Origin: Liopterus haemorrhoidalis
Lineage: Eukaryota > Arthropoda > Insecta > Coleoptera > Dytiscidae
DNA: 64,000 nucleotides
Reading direction: 5' to 3'
Assembly: GCA_963971575.1 (NCBI GenBank)
Contig: OZ020616.1
Coordinates: 40,142,250-40,206,249 of the forward strand
This document shows positions 50,284 through 62,360 of the stretch, one piece after another; within the stretch, counting starts at the first letter, position 1; every line of letters begins with the position of its first letter. Below the pieces are notes generated by a model. It was not told where the DNA came from. It searched no databases and saw only the letters and a program-made list of their open reading frames with translations. The translations under genes were made by a program, and so were the position numbers.

Positions 50284-51276
50284 TAAGCAGCCGAAAGCTG
50301 CATTCGCCGATTCACAATTAAAGCACTGTATTTTGTGAGTTATGAATAAATTTAATAGACTCTTTTATCGTATAATAATAGCGTTCACAGCTAAGAAATT
50401 AATGTTACATGTGAATATTACGGGTGGGCGCAGAATTAACCAATTTCCTATAGGTACTCGTAGCACCTATGGATTGATTATGGCACGCGTTACGGATTGC
50501 ACAAAATTGACCCATTAATACGTAACGGATGTTGTGACATTTATCTGAATTTAAACTAAGTAAGGTGTAAATACATTTTTGTGACATCATCGGCGTGATC
50601 GTGGTTTCTTATTATATTTTACTTAGGCCCAGTCTTTCCACCTTCAGGTAAACCTCTAGGTAATTATCTGACAGATAAGGTTATGTGATACTTTCTGTGC
50701 TGAATAAATGTCATCCCGTCTTTCCAAATACAAATGTATCTATCGGATAGTTATCTAACGAATAATGAGACAGACGTATTGAATTCACTGATTGGTATTG
50801 ACATTTATTCAGCAGATGAAGTTCCAGATAACTTTATCTGTCAGTTACCTAGAGGTTTACCTGAAGGTGGAAAGACTGGGCCTTATTATTTCTTACTTAA
50901 TAACAAAATTCTAACCGTAACTTCAACAATCCTTTTTTGTTTCATTGAATACTAACTTCCATGTTACACTCAATATTTATTTTTAATGTGAAATTAGTAA
51001 CACTACCGAATTAATTTGACATTTTAACAGTTTGATAAAAAATATATTAAATTAAATGACATTTAAAGTTTTATTCATTTTTTGACAGTACACATTTTCA
51101 GAGAATGTTTTATGCAAATAGGTGGTTTATTGTCATACGATATTTTTTAATTAGTTCTCTTTTTCCATTAATATTTGACATGGTTTTATTATATCCAAAT
51201 TAACTAACGACTTTTTTATATTAAATGTAAGAGTAACTCACAGTGCATTAAATTATAGCTCTGAATGCGGCTTAAG
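50284..51276. repeat. Family F TIR repeat, copy 3, hosting a nested MITE
   Basis: The left end has GCTGCATTC, ACAATTAAAGCACTG and TGAGTTA; the right end, inverted, has GCCGCATTCAGAGCT, ATTTAATGCACTG and TGAGTTA. It is related to the repeats at 17902 and 61519 by these ends and by GCGTTCACAGCTA in the left part. About 257 bp of the interior is a later PIF/Harbinger-like insertion. Confidence 0.6.
50626..50882. repeat. PIF/Harbinger-like MITE, 257 bp
   Basis: Near-perfect ends GGCCCAGTCTTTCCACCTTC continue with AGGTAAACCTCTAGGTAA on both sides and are bordered by TTA (50623-50625 and 50883-50885). The centre contains further ATCTGACAGATAA-type inverted words. The overlapping 73-codon plus-strand frame merely reads through the right TIR. 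Confidence 0.92.
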
Positions 51277-52981
51277 AGTTAAATCTGGGTATATAACCAA
51301 ATAGAACATATTTAAACCTGGGATTAAACAACCCGTTTTACTGATACGGATAGTGTACCATATACACAGTGGTGTCACCCCAATTTATGAACAACCGGTT
51401 TCTATAATGATATGGTAGGGCATGGGTAAATCCAAGGAGGGAGCGATTCCCTGCTGTGCAAAATTTGAAGCAAGAGGGGAGAGGAGAGTTATAAATATTT
51501 GTATTTTGCTATTCAATCTATTAACTCGCCCCTTCAAAAAATTATTGTATCCGCCTATGTAGGGAGAATAAATAAATATAACTATAAATAACATTTCGGC
51601 GGTTTATAATTAACCGCCTTAAATTTTCGGAACCATTTTTCGGAAACCGTCTAAAATTTTTACAACCGATTTCGAAAACTGGTGGAAACCGTTTGGGTGA
51701 CACCACTGCATATACAATACCACCACAGCAATATACATTGCCTGACTAGCGTTAGAACTCCATTAAAATCGTATTAATTACAGTTAAACCTCGAATAGAT
51801 CAGTTATATTTTAACTTTAATTGAGTAAAGCCTGGATTCATAATCGTTCATTCAAGTATAAATCTAATTTCCATAGAAACGCTTCGTTTCTGGAAATTGA
51901 CTATAGAATATTTTGTTTTAATATAATGTAGCGTTTTACAGTAATGAACTTTTATGATAACGAGCATAAGACTTTTTATATGTTTAAAAGCTTTTAGAAA
52001 TGTACACCATTTCAGGTATGAAAAGTCGGCAGATCAATTAATAAGAAAGGGCGACCTTAGGACAACATTGATAAAAACCTGTTTCGACATAAAGGGTTCA
52101 AAAATTGTTTCTTTAGAATCGTTTCTCTTAAGCAGAACATTAAAATTACGGCCTCTTCTTAATATGCTATCTGCACAACGAAGATTGGCTAACAGTATAG
52201 CCATTTTCATTGTTCTGCGCAATCGCCATAATTTTGAAACTAAACAAAAAAATTACCAGCCATGAATTAAAAAAATAATAATTATACATTTGAAACATTT
52301 CTTGCATATACGCCTATATTTATTTAAACTGAATTAATTGTACTAAAAAGAAATGATTGTAATACTTGTAGTAAAACCTTATTATAAAAAATATTAAATA
52401 TTATATAAACTTGTTGAGAAACACTGACAATTTTTTTTATAAAACTTTTTTAGATTCTCTGTAACATTATATTTACTTTTAATTTTTACGTCGTTTTGAC
52501 ACTAATTACTGTTTTTCTTTAGAATGGTTCTACGTTGTTGGTAATATCATGGAGTTAAGAGTCATCAGAGATTGTAGCAAGCAAGAAGTAGTATATGGAA
52601 GGAGAACAGAAGAGTTTTAGTACCTTGAGCACCTGATGAACGAAGGTGAAGCGACGCGGGGCAAACACCATCAAACAGAGAACAAATAACACATGTATAC
52701 TTCAGTTAGTTTCAGCAACCAATGGACAACTGGGGTACTCCAAAAAATACAAGGTTACACACAAAACACATTTAGAACACGATTATTATTGTACAAACGT
52801 TTGTATTTATAACAGTTTTTGTTGTAGTTTAATTGGAAACATTTTATAGCAATGCCTAAATGTCTCAGTTTATTTGTGCCGTTTAAGAGGTTTAAGATTA
52901 AGAAGTAACACATTTAGAATTAGCAATCACAACCGGTTTTTATTTGGCAAGCAGTTGCGGTTTTTTAGCCACACTGAAATA
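51277..52981. other. Intronic stretch without recognised genes
   Basis: The frames at 51954-52265 (plus) and 52034-52222 (minus) overlap on opposite strands; the minus one (KMAILLANLRCADSILRR) has mixed composition but no recognised family. Near 52590-52680 a less AT-rich segment has no sustained frame. Confidence 0.4.
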
Positions 52982-53144
52982 GTACACATTGAGTGGGTTC
53001 GGGAAGCAAGCTCGAGTGTTCCGAGTCACTCTGTTTAACTCCCGCTCGAGGAAACGCGTTTAGGCCTTTTCTCGAACTCTATGCAGTTAAACAGTGACTC
53101 GAAGCACTACGAGCATGCTTCCTGAATCCACCTACTGTATACAG
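52982..53144. repeat. MITE, ~163 bp
   Basis: The left arm GAGTGGGTTCGGGAAGCAAG, CTCGAGTGTTCCGAGTCAC, TGTTTAACT is matched by the right arm inverted (GGTGGATTCAGGAAGCATGC, TCGTAGTGCTTCGAGTCAC, TGTTTAACT). Arms of about 60 bp enclose a loop of about 45 bp. Confidence 0.8.
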
Positions 53145-53213
53145 TGAATATGCGTAGACGACTACTTGTTTTTTCGATTTTTTTAACCGCATTGAGTGTA
53201 ATACCCTGGTCAT

Positions 53214-53388
53214 GTTAAGCGAACGCAACTGTTGGCAATTTTTGAGTATGTTGACTGACAATGGGCGCAGTTAGCGAACCTAACTGTGATTTCAGTAAAC
53301 TGTTCGCTAAACGAACAGCAAGCTAAATACTGCGATCTGTAAGTTAACATACTCAACAGTTGCGTCCGCTAAATTCGCCCATTGTCTT
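53214..53388. repeat. MITE-like inverted repeat, ~175 bp
   Basis: TTAAGCGAACGCAACTGTTG...GAGTATGTTGACT at the left pairs with TTAGCGGACGCAACTGTTG, AGTATGTTAACTT (inverted) at the right. A second word GACAATGGGCG occurs at 53257 and inverted at 53376. Confidence 0.6.
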
Positions 53389-53599
53389 TAATGAGTACAT
53401 GTGGACTACCATCAGATGTAACATAAAAAGGCATACGGTCTTGTAGGGTTCACATTATGTTAAAGTTAAAAAAATGTTTTTCAGATTAATTCTATGAGTT
53501 TAATAGTTGTTAACTAAATATATCAGATATTCGTTTCAAAATGACGTGAATGGTATAAAATTGTATTGCCTTAGATGTCAGTCGTTGCTAATAGGTCTA

Positions 53600-53790
53600 C
53601 GACAAAAGACCGATATGGAGAAAAGGCCAATATGGACAAAAGACAGACTTGAACAAACGGCTGACTTGGACAAAAAGCCGACTTAGACAATATTCGTATT
53701 AGTAAGGTGATCATACGTCCCGAATTGGCCGGGACAGTCCCGAATTACCGCCTTGCGTCCCGAATTTTTTCATAGGCAATATTTGTCCCG
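53600..53790. repeat. Short tandem array followed by GTCCCGAATT repeats
   Basis: 53600-53695 holds about six degenerate 17-18 bp units (GACAAAAGACCGATATGG-type). At 53704 TAAGGTGATCATACGTCCCG resembles the end of the hAT-type element at 58155 and is followed by four GTCCCGAATT words (53724-53800). No matching right end was found. Confidence 0.5.
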
Positions 53791-53799
53791 AATTCGGGT

Positions 53800-55345
53800 T
53801 TCAACTAAAATTATTTTTACAAAACTTGAACTAAATAAAATCTACCGAAAGGGTATTAATATTACTGATTGAAGTAAATTATGAAGAAAACTGTGCGGAT
53901 TTTTATAAAATGAGAGGTAGAGGTTATACATACCGTTAATAATAAATTATTATAATAGTCAACAATAAAATGTAAAAAATAAGTTTTCCTACGCTATCAA
54001 TCTTCACACGTGTGTGGCGGCGGTATCCGTTTTTATTATTCAACATTTATACCGCTTAGATGAGTATATATTCTTTTGCGATACAATTTTATATTTATTT
54101 TTTTACTGGACGTGGCCGGTTTACTGGACGTGTCGGAATAGCTATAAGCCGGATTATCGAGGGTATACTGCATATATTTTCATCGGATATATATGTATAT
54201 CGCAGACTAAAATCGACGTTTTATAGAATTTGTACAAAATTTCTTGAGAAGAAACATTTTTGTGTACCCAGTGTTTTATACAATAAAATAATCGTGTTCT
54301 AAATCCCCTGTTTTTATTGGCAAAGCAAAAATGTCTGAATTTGACATGTAATTCATCAAATTACGTTGCCAATAACAGGAAAAATTACTAAAATAAATGG
54401 AATACATCGGAGAAGGGAACATATAACATCAAAACACAAGGACAGATGGAGAGACATTAAACACCACAAACAGGGACACAAAGTAAATACTGATGAATTT
54501 GAGAAAATGAAAAGAAAGCGATTTTTTGATGAAAATCATGGATTAAACACTTAAGCGTGTAAGATAGCTGCATTTTTATCGCAACAAATCTTAAATCCTT
54601 TAATTTTAAAATGTTTATAACCTGAAAAATAAATATGATTAGTTAGTGGAAAACAGAATTGTCAAATATACAAGAAACTGGAATTATATGCAAATGGCGA
54701 TGGAAAGAGACTGAGAGGAGCCAATTGCCATCTTTTTATCGAACATTAAATTTTTATCTAAATTGAACAATAAAATGAAAATTTAGAAATTTGACAATAC
54801 TGTTTTTTTATCTATTTTTTAGGAACTATAGCATGCAATCATTCTCACACATACTTAAAAAATAATAATAATAAAAATACTTCTATTTCCCGGGATATTA
54901 AAAAAGGAATGAAAATAATGATCATAAAAGTATTTCGACTGCTTGTCTGATCTTAGGAATCGGTAACATGGTTGTAAAATCAAGCTCGTAGTCTTAATAA
55001 TTGGTATCTCGGGTGCCTTGAAAGCACAATTTAAGAGGGAAATGGATACAATTTCCACCGGCAAATCTTCTACCAATTCTTCGATTTGCAGGATTCTGAG
55101 GCCAGTAATATTAGTCATTATTCAGGTTCTAGATTTGGGATAATCTCCACTATTGTATATTACTAGGCTCTGGGACGAGAACGTGTGTACTCAGCTTCAT
55201 TGTATAACGTGTAGTTTAGGAGCCTGAAGTGAGTGATCTGTGGATGTTTGACAAACCCACATCATAATATAAAAATTGATGCCTGAAGGGAGAATTTTCA
55301 CTCATTTCAGGGTTTTGTAGATGTCTAACAAATTGTGGGCACATA
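53800..55345. other. Intronic stretch; one small hairpin
   Basis: A hairpin lies at about 54307-54380 (CCTGTTTTTATTGGCAA against CCTGTTATTGGCAA inverted). Open frames at 54014-54302, 54366-54554 and 54855-55118 show no family. Confidence 0.4.
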
Positions 55346-55347
55346 TA

Positions 55348-56230
55348 CGAAGTCAGTTCAAAAAGTATCGCGATTTTGAATTTCCTCGGGTTACGTATAT
55401 TCGATTTTCGATTTTTTTATGGCGTTATGTTGGTACTCATGTCTCTCACTTATGCCGACGAGTTGGCCCATTTTGAATGTTCGGTTAATTTTTGACAGTT
55501 GCTTTGCTTGCACGTGTTTTGGCTCGTCTTCGATTTTTGCCTATACCAAAAAATGGATCAAAGAATCTGTATCAAATTTTGTGTGAAAAACAAAATTAAG
55601 TGCGCGGACGCATTCCAAATGTTGAGTGTGGCATATGGTGAAGCTACCTTGGACCGAAGCAACGTTTATCGGTGGTACAAAATGTTCTCAGAGGGCCGAG
55701 AAGATGTGAACGACGAAGAGCGTGCCGGACGCCCGAGCACGTCAACAACAGACGAAAACATTGATGAAGTGAAGAAAATTGTATTGGCCAATCGTCGAAT
55801 CACCGTTAGAGAAGTTGCTGAGGACCTAAACATATCGATTGGCTCGTGCCATTCGATTTTTACCAATGATTTGGGCATGAGATGGGTCGCCGCGAAATTC
55901 GTACCAAAATTGCTCAATTTAGACAGTTTAGAATAATGCCGCAGCTACCGTATTCCCCAGATCTGGCCCTCTGTGACTTGTTCTTGTTCCTGAAACTGAA
56001 GAGGCCCATGAAAGGACGACGCTACGCTACGAGTGAGGAGATAAAGACGGCATCGAAGGAGGAGCTGAACAAGATCACAAAAAATGATTTTTTCAAGTGC
56101 TTCGAGGATTGGAAAAAACGTTGGCACAAGTGGTGGGGATTACTTTGAAGGGGACAAAATAGATATTCATGAATAAATAAATAATTTTTGAAAAAACACA
56201 AAATTCGCGATACTTTTTGAACAGACCTCG
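55348..56230 (+). mobile_element. Internally deleted mariner (copy 2)
   Basis: The 883-bp insertion has ends CGAAGTCAGTTCAAAAAGTA and, inverted, CGAGGTCTGTTCAAAAAGTA, with TA at both borders (55346-55347 and 56231-56232). It is closely related to the copy at 32336-33226 over most of its length, in opposite orientation, and lacks a similar middle part. The left end has two or three substitutions relative to the right. Confidence 0.95.
55553..56148 (+). pseudogene. Mariner transposase with internal deletion (copy 2)
   Basis: The ATG at 55553 opens MDQRICIKFCVKNKIKCADA and runs through RITVREVAEDLNISIGSCHS to FVPKLLNLD. It then jumps across a deletion (stop at 55934-55936) into the C-terminal part in another frame: MPQLPYSPDLALCDLFLFLK, KRPMKGRRYATSEEIKTASK, DWKKRWHKWWGLL, stop at 56148. 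A small deletion near the end removes several codons before the GGDYFEGDKI-like terminus, shifting the frame. The two N-terminal catalytic Asp regions are absent. The large upstream and minus-strand frames here are shadows. Confidence 0.92.
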
Positions 56231-56232
56231 TA

Positions 56233-58146
56233 TACCAGGTGATCAATATTGATTGACCGTAAAATGTACTATTATTATTTCATAATGTATACAAATTTTA
56301 TTCCAGGAACTGAATTTTGTACGAAATGTCACTTCTGCGCATGAGCAAATAATATGTGCTTACGAAGTTATATAGGTGCGGCGTACTATCCATTTCTTTT
56401 ATAATCTATTGTTTAAAATCTGTTTAGTTTAATATTTAACATTTAGTTTTCTGCATCTCTATTCGTCAACAATTATATTAAAAATTGTGCGCCCGCGTTA
56501 TCAGGTGTATATATTGAATAATCTTCTAAATAAAATGTAAAAATCTACATACGTATGTATCAGGCATGTCTATACATTTATTGTAGTTCACCATTATTGG
56601 TAAGTGGCCGAAAAATTATTGCGGTGAAGCGGCCAAGACAATCAATACCATTGACGTCATATAAATAGACTCAGCACGCTCTATGCCTTAGCATTGTTTG
56701 TTATAAAGCCAAGACGCTGAGGAGACGAAAGGGGGATTTGCTCCAAGGAGTATAACAAGTTGCCTAATTTACATTTATTTTATTCAGCTATTGCTAAGAA
56801 AAAACGCCGGCGCCGTATTGTGTTTATGATTGTTTTGTTGTGTTATTTTTTCTATTTTACCTTTTCATCACCTTTCAACTTTTAATAATATTGCCATAAA
56901 TTTCATTTTAAGAGTTGCGAACTGTATTTCAACTACGTAGTATTTTAAATACTAAAAAGTAATGTTTAATTAAAATGTTACATATACCTAGTTTTTCCTT
57001 AAAAAAAGTATTTGTATTCAGTACTTCGAATACATCAGAAAAGTATTTTACCCAGCACTGATTATAGATATACATCTTTATAATTTGTCAGATAAATTTT
57101 AATTTATTATGGAAGAAATGATATGCCCGTTTTAAATTTAGAAAGTGTCTGAAGCATTGCTATATAAGATAAGGTGGCTAGATAGACATGGAATTCATTT
57201 ATTTTTATATTATGAGAATATAATAACAGAACTATCCACTCACCATTTTAAATTCAGGGCATACTAAATTTTTTTTTCGATCATATTTTATTTTAAATGT
57301 ATGTAATTTAGAAACCTACTAATTATCTTAAATATATACTAATATATTCAGGTTAATTTAATATTATATCGGCAAAACATTGATGTATGCAAACTGTACA
57401 ACTCCTCAGGGCAACCCCCGTTTCCCCGCCTAAAGAGGTGTTGGCTTGATAACAACTTGGCCTCGTTCAGCCGTTATGTTATACTCCCTCATTGATCAAT
57501 ACTAATAGCCCGATATTAAAATTCGACAAAACTGATTTTTGAAAAAAAAAATATTCTACGTGTTTCCATCTAGAGACATACAAGCGTACTTTATTACGAG
57601 ATGCGACCGCATTAATATAGCTGTCCAGTTATACAGTTAGTCATTTAAATATTGCTAGCACTGTGTTACAAAAAATCGGTAACTTTTGAAAAATCAACCC
57701 GGTCAAAAAGTGCAGTTGTACTATTACGGTTCACATTGATGTACATTACTCAGAATTTTTTCAGATTTTTAGATTAACTTCTGGGTTATAGGTTCTGGGA
57801 CATGATTTTTTTAGCAAAGTTTTAGCAAAATTCATGTCAAAATAATGGAATTTTAATAAATCAGTTCTCGTCCCTTAACGGTGGAGGACAAAAGTTATGA
57901 CAAAAATTTTATTAAAAATTATTTTTTTTTTGTACTATCCACGTATCATGAAGTTGTATTTGATAACCCACTTATTAAAATATTTTCTTTCTAGTTAAAT
58001 ACATGTTTATACTTTTCCCGCGATGTATTTTTTTGAACTTTTAATAATTTTCCTATATGTTGGTCATAAAATTTTACAAGCGTGACAAATTTCAGATTGC
58101 GAAGTCCAGTTGTTTGGCTACAATTTCTAGCAAACAGACAGACAGA
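56233..58146. other. Intronic stretch with repeat remnants
   Basis: AAAAGTATTTTACCCAGCACTG ending near 57058 looks like the right end of a known type of hAT MITE (CAGTGCTGGGTAAAATACTT); its left end was not found. From about 57980 to 58146 the sequence belongs to the dispersed repeat also seen near 23.4 and 24.2 kb. Confidence 0.45.
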
Positions 58147-58154
58147 CCAATGAG

Positions 58155-58450
58155 TAGGGTGACCATTCGTCCCGCATTTTAACATTTTGTCCCGCATTAA
58201 GATGCGTCCCGCAAAAGTCCCGCATTTTAACATTTTGTCCCGCATTGTCTCGCATTTTAGATTTGGGAGGTGAGGACCTTTTTTTGCTCTTTACTTGGAT
58301 TTTGGGAGATGAGGATCTTTTTTTTTTGCTCTTCACTTGGATTTGGGAGGTGAGGATCTTTTTTTTTTTTGCTCTTCACTTGGATTTGGGAGATGAAGAC
58401 CTTTTTTTTGTTCCGTCCCGCATTGCCTTCTTAAGAAAATGGTCACCCTA
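58155..58450. mobile_element. hAT-type element with internal minisatellite
   Basis: The 296-bp element has ends TAGGGTGACCATTCGTCCCG and, inverted, TAGGGTGACCATTTTC. Flanking 8-mers are ccaatgag (58147-58154) and caaatgag (58451-58458), 7 of 8 alike. Left interior: repeated GTCCCGCATTTTAACATTTT. Right interior: about 3.6 copies of a 43-bp unit (GATTTGGGAGGTGAGGATC, T-run, GCTCTTCACTTG) at 58258-58405. Frames on both strands through this minisatellite are not genes. Confidence 0.85.
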
Positions 58451-58459
58451 CAAATGAGT

Positions 58460-59795
58460 GAAGTTATTAGGGTTTTTTGGTCGTACCTACAAAACGCCAA
58501 AAATTTGGAATAATAATTATGCAAAAATGTCATAGAAGATTAACTAATTCTATTTTATCTTTATCACAATATTTAATAGTATACCACTGAAATATTATTT
58601 AAAGTTAAAATTGAATCCAACTGAGAGTGCAGAAGAAGGCAAAAATAACAAAAGTACACTTTTAAATCTAGTCAGGAAAATGTTTAATTCCCTGTTTAAA
58701 AATCAAATCGATTTTGAATCGGGTTAATGCTCGAAATTAACCCTTAACCTTAAAATCTGTTCTCGACATGAGTGTTAGTCGCAGTAATTAAGGTGACAAA
58801 TGCTGCAAAGGAATCACCTGAACGATTATTGGCCACTAGTTAGCATATCCCGCAAGACCAATGTACCTAATACTGGGCTTGATTAAACTGAACCCGAACA
58901 GAATTGATTCCTTAGAAGAGAATACGTAGAAACCGACATTAGAGTTAAATCAGCGGTTGTCAATAAACTAAAAATTAAATATATTATATAACTTAATAAA
59001 ATTTAGGCAAAAACTACAATAAAAAAAATGTTTTTTAAAGGTACGTAAACATCCAAAGAAAGAACATGAAAGAAAAACAACCAACGAATACAAAAACTAA
59101 CGAACGTCAATAACCAGAGGTGTCGACAGCAAATTGTTGGTTTGGGGAAAAAATCTCTAGAGTGAAAAAAGCAAAATGATTTTTTGAAAAAAATGCCTGC
59201 TTTTTATCGACTGCGAGGCCCGATAATTTAGCATAGTTCGCATTGAGCTGTAACCAATTTGAGACCAATAGAAACAAGAAGGCTGTCGATGCCCTTTGAA
59301 GAACAAAATATAAAACAAAGTTAGCCGTATAGATAAATTTAAAATAAAAATCCATATAAATCGAGCAAGGCTGTATTATTCATTTTTATGCGCGGGCAGT
59401 AATATAAACAATAATATCGTTTGCAAAACCATATCGATAATAACGTTTTAATCAATTTCAATTAATTTAATCAAATTGTTAGCGATAGTAATAAATAAGG
59501 CCCGGGTAAAATAAGTTCTTCTAGGACATTAGTTCGTTTTCATTTTTAAGAGCCTGCAAAATTTTTTGTATTTTTTATTGATTTTTCTAGTGTTAGATTT
59601 AATTATCCGCAACTCAAACAAATCGAACTGATACTCCTTATAGTTGTTCATTAAAATATGAAGTATCAAGTGTTATATGTGTCAATCAGATTACATAATT
59701 GGAGGACTGTAGCTCATTACTACTCAGGTCTACCCCTTACGATTTTTTCGATTTTTTGCCATATTCAAAGGTTTTGTATTACTGCCCATACAAAA
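58460..59795. other. Intronic stretch without recognised genes
   Basis: The first ~50 bp continue the dispersed repeat interrupted by the hAT-type element. The 82-codon minus frame (59107-59355) is not recognised. Confidence 0.45.
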
Positions 59796-59799
59796 CTGA

Positions 59800-60340
59800 A
59801 TAATTGATTTATTAAAGCCTAATTTTTTTTCTAGATAAAACCATCTAGTAGAATTTAAAAAATTCAAATTGCAGATTTCTATCCCTAACCATTTTATAGC
59901 TAGGATTTATCAAAATTTTCAAAAAAATTTAAAAATTTTTTAAAAAATTCATTTTTTTGTTTGTTTCAAAATATAGTCAATTAGGACCTCAAGATTTCAA
60001 AAATTTCAACCGCAGGTCTTTATATCATTTCGTTTTTGTGATACATCCATGCGAAGATGAAAATTTCTATAAATCACGCCATATTAAAATTTGTCATAAT
60101 TTTAAAATACGCTGAACGAATTAGGCCTCAAATTTTTTCTAGTCTAAATAAACTACGAGGAATCCAAAAAATTTAATCTCAGGTCATTTTCTCTAACCGT
60201 TATTTGAATCCTAATTTTTTTAATTCACAATTTTCACAAATAATATAAATTATACCATTAAAAACATGTCGTAATCTCAAAACGCGTTAAACGATTAAAG
60301 CCCCAATTTTTTTCTATACTTAATAAACTTCGGAGATTTT
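59800..60340. repeat. Degenerate direct repeats, period about 170-180 bp
   Basis: A pattern of TTTTTTTCTAG-x(4)-AAA-x-CTA, then AATTTAAxxxxTTCAAxx(T/C)CAGGTCTTT-like, then CTAACC-(A/G)TT recurs about three times (near 59825, 60135 and 60310, with an intermediate form at 59985). AT-rich, non-coding and strongly diverged. Confidence 0.45.
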
Positions 60341-60355
60341 TAGATGCCTATAAGC

Positions 60356-60518
60356 CAGTGATTACTAAAATTTTCGGTTTCCGGCGCCTTTAAAATATCA
60401 GAATTTTTCCGCGGTGCTCCAAGTAAAACCTGCTCTAGCTAACGCAGTTGGAGGAATGTTGTAATATTTTCGCAGCGCCCCTGTAGCCCAGTTGCGGCGC
60501 CCAATTTGGGAATCGCTG
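60356..60518. repeat. hAT-like MITE, 163 bp
   Basis: The ends CAGTGATTACTAAAATTTTC and, inverted, CAGCGATTCCCAAATTGGGC match in the form CAGxGATTxCxAAA and both are followed by GGCGCC. Flanking 8-mers agree only weakly (TATA shared), so the duplication is not secure. Confidence 0.6.
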
Positions 60519-60999
60519 GTATAGATTGATATTAATTATATATCAGATTGTTAATTTTTGTATAAGAAACTAAACGGTTGGGTGCCTCCTTAAGGTAGCC
60601 AACTTAAAGCTGTTAGCTACGCTAATAGTTTCAAATTTGGCGACACGAACGTTTTTTTCTGAACTGATATACAGTATTCGTTCAGAAGTGAAATTTGACA
60701 GAAACGAGCCCACGTAGTTAGTGTCAAAAATGACGAATTGTTTTTAAAAACTTAATTTGTCGCCCTCTGGTTAGAGCGTTTATACTTATCAATCATATTC
60801 GTTTCTTTCTGTTTATTCGTTAGGCATTTACGTGGCTTAAGATGACAAACACAAAACAGGAAAGAAATAAAACTATTGTATTAATTACAAGTTAGTAGAA
60901 CATAAATTATTTTGTAATAAATCAAAAATAAATATGTAAAAATTAAACATAATTAAACATTCCATTCATACTTTTGTAAGGTAATTGATCGTTACGTAC

Positions 61000-61090
61000 C
61001 AGCTCGGAGACGAGAGGGATGGATTTCCTTCTTGGCCGGATATCCGGCATGCTGTCGATGTTGCTGTAGAAGGGATTGTCCCCTGGATGC
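61000..61090 (-). CDS. unc-13: unc-13 exon upstream of the C1-domain exons
   Basis: This 91-bp exon is bounded by cag (61093-61091) and a gtacgt donor (60999 downward). After one base that completes a split codon it reads HPGDNPFYSNIDSM, then PDIRPRRKSIPLVSEL, and it ends on a codon boundary. This matches the conserved, basic, Ser/Pro-containing stretch just before the C1 domain of insect Unc-13, a presynaptic active-zone protein that primes vesicles by opening syntaxin. The next exon begins in phase 0 at 41580, 19,419 bp away. The acceptor has a weak pyrimidine tract. No further unc-13 exon was found between here and 64000, so the 5' part of the gene lies outside. The identification rests on recalled family sequence, but splice sites and phase support it independently. 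Confidence 0.93.
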
Positions 61091-61093
61091 CTG

Positions 61094-61518
61094 CGACCAA
61101 ACCACTTATTAGTTTAGTACGTGAGGTGACGCTAATTCACTTAGTAAATACGGTAAATAAAGACAATTACGTTATTTGATTTTCATAGATTAGGACAATT
61201 GTTTATCTAAGGGAGTTGAACTTAGAATTAATTTTAAAGGTGGATAGGATGGAAACAGGAAAATACTGTTTTTTATTATTGACGTACCACGTGGCGATAT
61301 TTAAATTTATGTAGGAGTTAAATAGTAGTTTAGAACATTATTTTTATATTTTGTTGCACTTGTCATAATGGTGTTCCTCAGATCTCTATAAATCATAATC
61401 CTGATTATAAAAATATCTCGACAGCTACTGTCTTATCGACCTCATAAAATTGATAAAAACTGTCAAAAGTATTTTAAATTGCTAATCTTAAATAATACTT
61501 CTTCAAACCATTCTATCT
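61094..61518. other. Intron upstream of the first unc-13 exon seen here
   Basis: No exon, element or RNA recognised. Confidence 0.45.
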
Positions 61519-61994
61519 TAGCCTGCGTTCAGAGTTCTTTAAATTAGTAGACTGTTCACTGAGCATTGTGGATAAGTTTAAGATAGTTTTAACGTTCAAG
61601 GCAGCGTTTACAGCTACGAAAATTAGTGCGTTACAAATAGTGTGTTTTGAAATAAACTACGGCTGCTTCGTAAAATGTTTATTATCTATTATCGTTTTCC
61701 TAATTCTGCTGATTACCTAAATTGATCATATTTACTGTACGTCTTTGTAATTTTGGGCGCGATTCTTTACGATGTAGACTGAGATAGTCAATGTGTTTAT
61801 ATGTATGTGTCATTAAAACGTCTCACTAACTACAAAGTTTGGAAAATTATCCACAATCGACAACGTTAATGCATTAAATTTAGAGCTCTGAACGATTGCT
61901 TGCGTCACCATATGACAAACTTGTAGTGACAATCAACAGTGCACAAGTCATAGTCCATAGTCGACTAAATTAGGAGCTCTGAACGCAGCTTTAA
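61519..61994. repeat. Family F TIR repeat, copy 2
   Basis: The left end GCCTGCGTTCAGAGTTC and right end (inverted) AAGCTGCGTTCAGAGCTC enclose about 475 bp. Interior blocks (GCGTTACAAATAG, TTACCTAAATTGATCATATT, GTCAATGTGTTTATATG, CATTAAAACGTCTCACTA, CATATGACAAACTTG) match the 17902-18420 copy in order. Confidence 0.75.
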
Positions 61995-62360
61995 GCTAAC
62001 AAACGCTAAATTCTTGTAGTTCTTAACCTAGATTTACGGACATAATTGTATTATTTTTAGTGGAATCCGTCATTTTGACGGGTACATTATGCATTTTTTT
62101 TTTGAATAGTTTTTGTTCATTTTATTTTAAATCAATAGATTTTTGCTAACAGAGATTTATTTAGTACATTCAGAGCTAGGAATATTTTAAATAAAGTATT
62201 TCAAAAAGTGTGTCCATTCATTTCTAGTATTTAAAGTATTGTATTTCATATTGAGAAATGACACGCTCGGATACACAGTCTGGTGGTCAAATATTGTACT
62301 AGGCGCCTGTAGTACTGTTTGAAATTATTACATATGTTCTAGTGTTGATTTTTTGTTAGT
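61995..62360. other. Intronic stretch before the THAP-like frame
   Basis: Nothing recognised; it may include 5' sequence of the mobile element carrying the THAP-like ORF. Confidence 0.4.

Noticed and set aside
50734..50955. 73-codon plus-strand frame
   Set aside because: It reads through the right terminal inverted repeat of a Harbinger-like MITE.
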